A stretch of DNA of 64,000 nucleotides from JAVBMJ01 sp031551275 (GTDB lineage: Bacteria; Bacteroidota; Bacteroidia; Bacteroidales; Rikenellaceae), in contig JAVBNX010000007.1 of the NCBI GenBank assembly GCA_031551275.1, positions 468,887 through 532,886 of the forward strand. Reading direction: 5' to 3'. Positions 59,243 through 64,000 of this stretch are shown here, piece after piece; the first letter of the stretch is position 1, and every line of letters starts with the position of its first letter. A program made the position numbers and the translations under genes. The notes under the pieces were generated by a model. The model was not told the DNA's origin. It did no database searches and saw only the letters and a list, made by a program, of their open reading frames with translations.

Positions 59243-60463
59243 TTACTCGTACCTCAAAGCGTTAATCGGATCCAAGGCGGCAGCCTTCTTTGCCGGATAC
59301 CAGCCGAAGAAGATGCCGGTGGCGGCGCAGACCACGAACGAGAGGCCCACAGCGGTCACGCTCACGATGTAGGGCCAGCTCAGCAGCGAACAGGCGGCGT
59401 AGGCCCCGACCAGGCCGATCAAAATGCCGATTATCCCGCCGATCAAACTCAGGATGGTGCTCTCGCACAGGAATTGGAGCAAAATATCGCGGTTGTGCGC
59501 CCCGATCGACATCCTCAGGCCGATCTCCTTGGTGCGCTCGGTGACGGTCACGTACATGATGTTCATGATCCCGATGCCGCCCACCAGCAACGAAATTCCC
59601 GCGATGGCGGTAAGTAAAACTGTCAAAAAGCCCGTTACCGAGTCCATCATCTTGAGCATCTCGGCCTGGGTGCGCACCTGGAAGTCGTCCTCCTGGCCCG
59701 GTTTGATCTTGTGCTGCTCGCGCATGATGGCCTCCACTTCGTCCGTGGCGATGGTGGCGACCTCTTCCGACGCGGCCGAGGCCATGATCATGTGGATGTA
59801 GGTAATGGCCAGCATCCGTTTCTGAACGGTGGTGTAGGGGGCGATTACCACGTCGTCCTGGTCCTGCCCCATCTGGTTCTGGCCTTTGGGGACCAGTACG
59901 CCGATCACTTTCAAGGGGATGCGCCCGAATCGGATGGTCTGCCCCACGGGGTTGGAACCGTCGGGAAAGAGGTTGTCGATCACCGTCTGGCCCACCACGC
60001 ACACCTTGGCGGAGGTTTTCACGTCGTGCTCGGTGAAGGCCGTGCCCGAGGCGATCTCGTACTTGCGGATCTTCATCAAATCGGAGTTGCCGCCTTGCAC
60101 GCTGCCGGGCCAGTTGTTGGCCCCGTTGACAAGTTGCCCCGAGGCGTTGACCAGGGGGGAGGCCATGCTGATGTACTTGGCTCTGTTGACGATGGCCTCC
60201 ACGTCAGCCTCGACCAGGGTCTGCACGCTGCTCGAGCCGACGTTCACACCGCCCTGGCGCTGGCTGGCCCGCATGACCATGATCAGGTTGGTCCCGGTCG
60301 AGGAGATCTGGTCGCTGATGCTCTTGGAAGAGCTTTGGCCCAGGCTGACCATGGCGATTACCGAGGCGATGCCGATGATGATGCCAAGCATGGTCAACAA
60401 AGCGCGTGTCTTGTTGCGCAACAGGGCCTTCCAGGCTATTTTAAAGAGGTTCGCTAAGTTCAT
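59243..60463 (-). CDS. MacB-like ABC transporter permease
   Basis: The 406-residue permease has an N-terminal membrane helix after MNLANLFKIAWKALLRNKTRALLTMLGIIIGIASVIAM, a large periplasmic MacB_PCD domain (about 45-245) and three C-terminal helices (FtsX-like, about 280-400). In E. coli MacB this is fused to the ATPase; here the ATPase is the separate gene upstream. It overlaps that gene by 4 bp (ATGA). Confidence 0.93.
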   Translation of the reverse strand: MNLANLFKIAWKALLRNKTRALLTMLGIIIGIASVIAMVSLGQSSSKSISDQISSTGTNLIMVMRASQRQGGVNVGSSSVQTLVEADVEAIVNRAKYISMASPLVNASGQLVNGANNWPGSVQGGNSDLMKIRKYEIASGTAFTEHDVKTSAKVCVVGQTVIDNLFPDGSNPVGQTIRFGRIPLKVIGVLVPKGQNQMGQDQDDVVIAPYTTVQKRMLAITYIHMIMASAASEEVATIATDEVEAIMREQHKIKPGQEDDFQVRTQAEMLKMMDSVTGFLTVLLTAIAGISLLVGGIGIMNIMYVTVTERTKEIGLRMSIGAHNRDILLQFLCESTILSLIGGIIGILIGLVGAYAACSLLSWPYIVSVTAVGLSFVVCAATGIFFGWYPAKKAAALDPINALRYE

Positions 60464-61212
60464 GCTTGCAGATTATAGTCGGTTTCTTTGGGGATCGCGG
60501 ACAGGGCGTCGGCGGCGGATTGGGGGGCGGTGGCGGCGTCCTTGACGATGTGGCCGTCCCGGAGCTGGATGATCCGCTTGGTAAAGACCGCGATGTCGGG
60601 CTCGTGGGTAACGAAGGCGATGGTCTTGCCCTCGGCGTTGAGCTTCTGGAACAGGCTCATGATCTCGTACGAGGTCCGCGTGTCGAGGTTGCCCGTCGCC
60701 TCGTCGGCCAGCAGGATCACCGGGTCGTTCACCAGGGCGCGGGCGATGGCCACACGCTGCTGCTGGCCGCCGGAGAGCTGGTTGGGCATGTGGTGCAGGC
60801 GATCCGAGAGGCCCACCTGGTCCAAGGCGCGCATCGCGCGCTCGCGGCGTTCGCGAGCCGACACGTCGCTGTTGTAGAGCAGTGGCAGCTCGACGTTTTC
60901 CAGCGCCGAGGTGCGCGCCAGCAGGTTGTAGGACTGGAATACGAAGCCGATCTTGCGGTTGCGAATGGTAGCCAGCTCGTCCTTGGTGCGCCGGCTGACG
61001 GGGATGCCGTCAATCCGGTATTCGCCCGCGGTGGGACGATCCAGGCACCCCAGGATGTTGAGCAGCGTCGACTTGCCGCTGCCGCTCGATCCCATGATGC
61101 TCACGAACTCGCCCTGGCCGATCGCGAAAGACACTCCTTTCAGGGCGTGCACCTGCTCGCTGCCCACCTGGAACGTGCGGCGCAGGTCGCTGATTTCGAT
61201 GATTGCTGCCAT
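60460..61212 (-). CDS. MacB/LolD-type ABC transporter ATPase
   Basis: The 250-residue ATPase has Walker A GSSGSGKST, the Q-loop FVFQSYNLL, signature LSGGQQQRVAIARAL and Walker B VILLADEATGNLD, the form typical of MacB/LolD-class ATPases. The C-terminal tail (about 225-250) is Ala-rich. It lies 4 bp after the adaptor gene and energises the permease that follows. Confidence 0.95.
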   Translation of the reverse strand: MAAIIEISDLRRTFQVGSEQVHALKGVSFAIGQGEFVSIMGSSGSGKSTLLNILGCLDRPTAGEYRIDGIPVSRRTKDELATIRNRKIGFVFQSYNLLARTSALENVELPLLYNSDVSARERRERAMRALDQVGLSDRLHHMPNQLSGGQQQRVAIARALVNDPVILLADEATGNLDTRTSYEIMSLFQKLNAEGKTIAFVTHEPDIAVFTKRIIQLRDGHIVKDAATAPQSAADALSAIPKETDYNLQA

Positions 61213-61216
61213 GGCG

Positions 61217-62395
61217 CTACCGGTTGGGAGGGGTATTTCCTGTCCGGTTGCGTTGCGGACGCTTGGGCATGAAGGGGTTGGTCGCCTTCTCTTGCGGCCC
61301 GCTGTCTTCGACGAAGAGCGAGAGGATTACCGTGTCGCCTTCCTGCAGGCCATCGATCACGATGGCGTATACCCCGTCGTTGAGACCCGTTTTGACCGCC
61401 TTGCGCTCGATCCCCGCCGGAGTTTGCACCCACACGCCCTTGCCGCCTTGCACCTGGCGGGGATCGACCTTGAAGTGGCGCATCACGTCGGGCGCAGGCT
61501 CCCAGTTGAGGGCCTCGGCCAGCACGGCCACCCCTTCGATGTTGTCCGTGACGATCGTCACGCTGGCCGTCATGCCGGGAAACAGTTTTTCCTCGGGATT
61601 CGGAGCTTCGATGATCACCGTGTAGGTCACCACGTTGCTGGTCACGGTCGGCTGGAGACGGATCTGGTTGACCGTGCCGTCGAACGTCTCGTTGGGGTAG
61701 GAATCGACCGTAAAGGTCACCTTCTGGCCCAATCGCACCTGGCCTATGTCGGCCTCGTCGACGTTCGCCTCGACCTGCATGCGGGTGAGATCCTTGGCGA
61801 TGGTGAACAGCGTGGGGGTGTTGAACGACGCGGCCACGGTCTGCCCCTGATCTACGGCGCGGTTCAGCACCACCCCGTCGATGGGCGAGTAGATCTCGGC
61901 ATAGGATAGGTTCACCTGGGCCTGGTGGAGGTTCGCCTTGGCATTGGCCACGGCGGTCTTGGACTGCGCCAGGGTGTTCACCGCCTGCTCGTAGGTGGCT
62001 TTGGTGGCGGCTTTGGCATCGTACAACTGCTTGATGCGGTCATAGTTCTGCTGCGAGTAGGTCTGGTCGCTCATGGCGCTCGTGACGCTTGCCTGGCCCT
62101 GGGTCACCTTCTCGGCGAGGGTCGACTTGTCGAGTTCGGCCAGCAGTTGTCCTTTTTTGACCGGGGTGTTGAAATCGACGAAAATTTTCTCGATCACGCC
62201 AGACACCTGGGTGCCCACATCGACCTTATCGACCGGCTGGAGGTATCCGGTAGCCGTCACGGTCGCCTGCACGGTTTGTTTTCCGATGACCGCCGTGTTG
62301 AATTTCACCTCGCCGCGCTTGCAGGCGTTCAGGCTCACCGCCGCCGCAAGGACGACGACGCCCGCCGAAGCGATCCAAATAGTTTTCTTTTTCAT
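61217..62395 (-). CDS. Periplasmic adaptor subunit (MacA/HlyD family)
   Basis: The 392-residue membrane-fusion protein has an N-terminal anchor (7-26; the Cys25 in LNACKRG may be lipidated). The lipoyl-like domain has ATGYLQPVDKVDVGTQVSGVIEKIFVDFNTPVKKGQLLAELD, followed by a coiled-coil hairpin (about 95-165) and the second lipoyl half IYSPIDGVVLNRAVDQGQTVAAS in pieces. It links the inner-membrane ABC transporter with TolC. It follows the TolC gene by 74 bp. Confidence 0.93.
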   Translation of the reverse strand: MKKKTIWIASAGVVVLAAAVSLNACKRGEVKFNTAVIGKQTVQATVTATGYLQPVDKVDVGTQVSGVIEKIFVDFNTPVKKGQLLAELDKSTLAEKVTQGQASVTSAMSDQTYSQQNYDRIKQLYDAKAATKATYEQAVNTLAQSKTAVANAKANLHQAQVNLSYAEIYSPIDGVVLNRAVDQGQTVAASFNTPTLFTIAKDLTRMQVEANVDEADIGQVRLGQKVTFTVDSYPNETFDGTVNQIRLQPTVTSNVVTYTVIIEAPNPEEKLFPGMTASVTIVTDNIEGVAVLAEALNWEPAPDVMRHFKVDPRQVQGGKGVWVQTPAGIERKAVKTGLNDGVYAIVIDGLQEGDTVILSLFVEDSGPQEKATNPFMPKRPQRNRTGNTPPNR

Positions 62396-62469
62396 ATAAT
62401 TGTTTTTTAAATTTTAAACTGGAGGGCTATTGTCCGTGTAAAGTCAATATTTCCGTGTGCCGGGAGACA

Positions 62470-63768
62470 TTACATCGTCACCGGCACACCCATGTAGACG
62501 TCCAGGATCTTGCGCTTGAGCATGAAACTGTATTTGCTCTGGATGTAGTCGTTCATCGCGCTGATGTAGTTGTTCTGCTGCTGAAGCAGGTCGACCGGGG
62601 TGATCGCGTCGTTCTCGAACTGTACGCGGTAGGCCTCGAACGTACGCAGGTAGGCATTCTGGCGTACGCCGGTGGTCTTGTACTTGTTCCACGCCGCCAC
62701 CACGTCCTGGTGCTCGTTGGTCACCTCCTGGATCATGTCCAGTTCGGTCTGCTTCCGATCCAGCTCGGCCTGTCGCAGTGCGATACGGCTCTGGGTAACT
62801 TTGGTGCGGGTCGATCCGTTGTTGAAGATGGGCACGGAGAGCGAGATGCCGGCGCTTTGGTTGAAACGGTCGGAAACCTGCGAGTTCCACATCCCATTAC
62901 CGCCCGTATATCCCGATCCCAGGCCCGCCGACATTTTCAGCGAAGGGTAGTAGCCCGCCTTGGACAATTTTACGTTCGTCGTGGCGATATCCACCGAATA
63001 CTGGCTGATGCGCAGGTCGGGCAGCGTCGTCATCGCGCGTTCGATCACCAGGTCTACGCCCGGGATCAGGCTCATCGCGTCGATCGCGGCCGTGTCGGGC
63101 GAGATGACCTGCAACTCTTCGAACGGATTCATCGAAAGCAACGCCTTGAGCGTCAGCAGGCTCTTGTCGCGTGCGATGCGCGTGTCCGAGATGTTGTTGC
63201 GGTCGTTGGCATACTGCGCCTCCAGCAGCAGGTAGTCGCTTTCGAGGATCTGTCCGGCATCCAGCTGGGCTTTGCCCTGCTTGACCTGCTCGGCGCTCGC
63301 CTCGACCACCGATTCCTGGTACTTGAGTAGCTCGTCGTTGCCCAGCACGGCCAGAAACGCCTGAAGGATCTGCACCGTGAGCGTATTTTCATACTGCGAG
63401 GTCACGTAGCCCGACTGCTCTGCGGACAGGCGGCTCTGCTCGATGGTGTTGTTGACCGCCCCCCCGTTGAACAGGGTCACACCCGCGTTGACGCCGTAGC
63501 TGCCTCCCCACGACGAACCTGCATCGGAATTGGAGAAACTCTCCGAAGCCGAAGCGTTGAGCGAGGGAATGCGATTAAGTTTCGACTGGTCGTAACCGGC
63601 CTGCGCCGACTCCTCGGAGAGTTTGAGCGACTGGCGCCGATAGTTGTTGTGCAGGGCGTAGTCGAGGCAATCCCCTAGCGTGAAGCGGTGTACGGGTGCC
63701 TGCTGCCCATGCACCGGGCCGGCCTGCACCGCCGCACACGCCATTAATATTAGAAATGTCTTTTTCAT
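62470..63768 (-). CDS. TolC-family outer membrane efflux protein
   Basis: The 432-residue protein has a signal peptide (MKKTFLILMACAAVQAGPVHGQ) and the two-fold OEP repeat: LGDCLDYALHNNYRRQSLKLSEESA and VERAMTTLPDLRISQYSVDIA-like halves, with long amphipathic helices and strands such as WGGSYGVNAGVTLFNGG and GISLSVPIFNNG. It is the first gene of the tolC-macA-macB operon. The exported substrate is unknown. Confidence 0.94.
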   Translation of the reverse strand: MKKTFLILMACAAVQAGPVHGQQAPVHRFTLGDCLDYALHNNYRRQSLKLSEESAQAGYDQSKLNRIPSLNASASESFSNSDAGSSWGGSYGVNAGVTLFNGGAVNNTIEQSRLSAEQSGYVTSQYENTLTVQILQAFLAVLGNDELLKYQESVVEASAEQVKQGKAQLDAGQILESDYLLLEAQYANDRNNISDTRIARDKSLLTLKALLSMNPFEELQVISPDTAAIDAMSLIPGVDLVIERAMTTLPDLRISQYSVDIATTNVKLSKAGYYPSLKMSAGLGSGYTGGNGMWNSQVSDRFNQSAGISLSVPIFNNGSTRTKVTQSRIALRQAELDRKQTELDMIQEVTNEHQDVVAAWNKYKTTGVRQNAYLRTFEAYRVQFENDAITPVDLLQQQNNYISAMNDYIQSKYSFMLKRKILDVYMGVPVTM

Positions 63769-63796
63769 ATTCCGTATTCTATGATTTTCGATGCTA

Positions 63797-63804
63797 CAAA
63801 CTTA
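63797..63804 (-). promoter_or_regulatory. -7 element of the TolC-MacA-MacB operon
   Basis: The minus strand reads TAAGTTTG, 28 bp before the TolC ATG. No good -33 is present at 19-21 bp. Confidence 0.55.
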
Positions 63805-63858
63805 GCCAACAACAAACACCCGACCATAATTAATCTGCTGAAACGGGAAAAAAAGGGC

Positions 63859-64000
63859 GTGAAGCGGAAAAAACGCCGCCAACCGCCAGGGATGATTCTC
63901 TTTATACAATTGGCCGGGGCGCCTTCTCGCGAGAAGGCGCCCCGGCCAATTGTATAAAGAGAATCATCCCTGGCGGTTGGCGGCGTTTTTTCCGCTTCAC
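63859..64000. repeat. Perfect 142-bp palindrome at the window edge
   Basis: Bases 63859-63929 and 63930-64000 are exact reverse complements with no spacer (centre TCTCG|CGAGA). The match runs to the last base of the window, so the arms may be longer. It lies upstream of the TolC operon promoter. No gene is present in it. A spacer-less perfect palindrome of this size is unstable in most bacteria, so a fold-back assembly error is a leading explanation. Confidence 0.9.

Overview
This window looks like a chromosome segment of a high-G+C Bacteroidales bacterium, most likely near Alistipes (Rikenellaceae). The evidence is the recurring Bacteroidetes promoter element TAnnTTTG at about 25 start sites, the near absence of Shine-Dalgarno sequences, SusC-like and small beta-barrel outer-membrane proteins, an LruC lipoprotein, a Bacteroidetes-type RNA polymerase omega subunit and a short RpoD without region 1.1. 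The genus is an inference. I saw no phage, insertion sequence, CRISPR array or rRNA operon. Most of the window is ordinary housekeeping sequence and is densely coded.

Layout. 0-7 kb: yraN, then a minus-strand run bamD-rpoZ-coaBC-recN, an LruC lipoprotein and a small outer-membrane protein. 7-16 kb: ruvB, a large TonB-receptor-like barrel, a divergent HisKA_3/NarL two-component pair, rpoD and an HtrA protease. 16-26 kb: thioredoxin-like protein, rlmN-dusB, argS, and an outer membrane protein-aconitase-isocitrate dehydrogenase operon. 26-38 kb: BamA-like protein, a PAS-LuxR/sulfatase operon, glutamate dehydrogenase, an MsbA-like exporter, a trpS-S41 peptidase-ClC operon and smpB. 38-40 kb: a candidate small RNA and an A+T-rich lipoprotein with a CHAT-like cysteine-protease domain, the clearest accessory gene. 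40-44 kb: etfB-etfA-acyl-CoA dehydrogenase. 44-51 kb: a histidine operon (hisGDCB-AFIE) behind a leader peptide with three His codons and an attenuator, followed by a CAT-anticodon tRNA. 51-57 kb: a cysteine-dioxygenase-like cupin, transporters, a flavoprotein and a lamin-tail lipoprotein. 57-64 kb: a LytS/LytTR pair and a split MacA-MacB-TolC export operon.

The most interesting material is between the genes. Repeat family A (549-726, 12919-13095, 48533-48598) carries a pyrimidine/purine hairpin followed by a purine tract that is the mirror image of the hairpin's purine arm. All three tracts change together between copies, which is what an intramolecular triplex would need. Repeat family B (12755-12875, 25810-25931, 59106-59227) is a roughly 120-bp imperfect palindrome just downstream of stop codons. 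Its ends and tip are conserved while its middle arms differ in sequence but stay complementary. One family A copy sits exactly where hisH is missing from the his operon. The window ends in a perfect 142-bp spacer-less palindrome, which may be an assembly fold-back.
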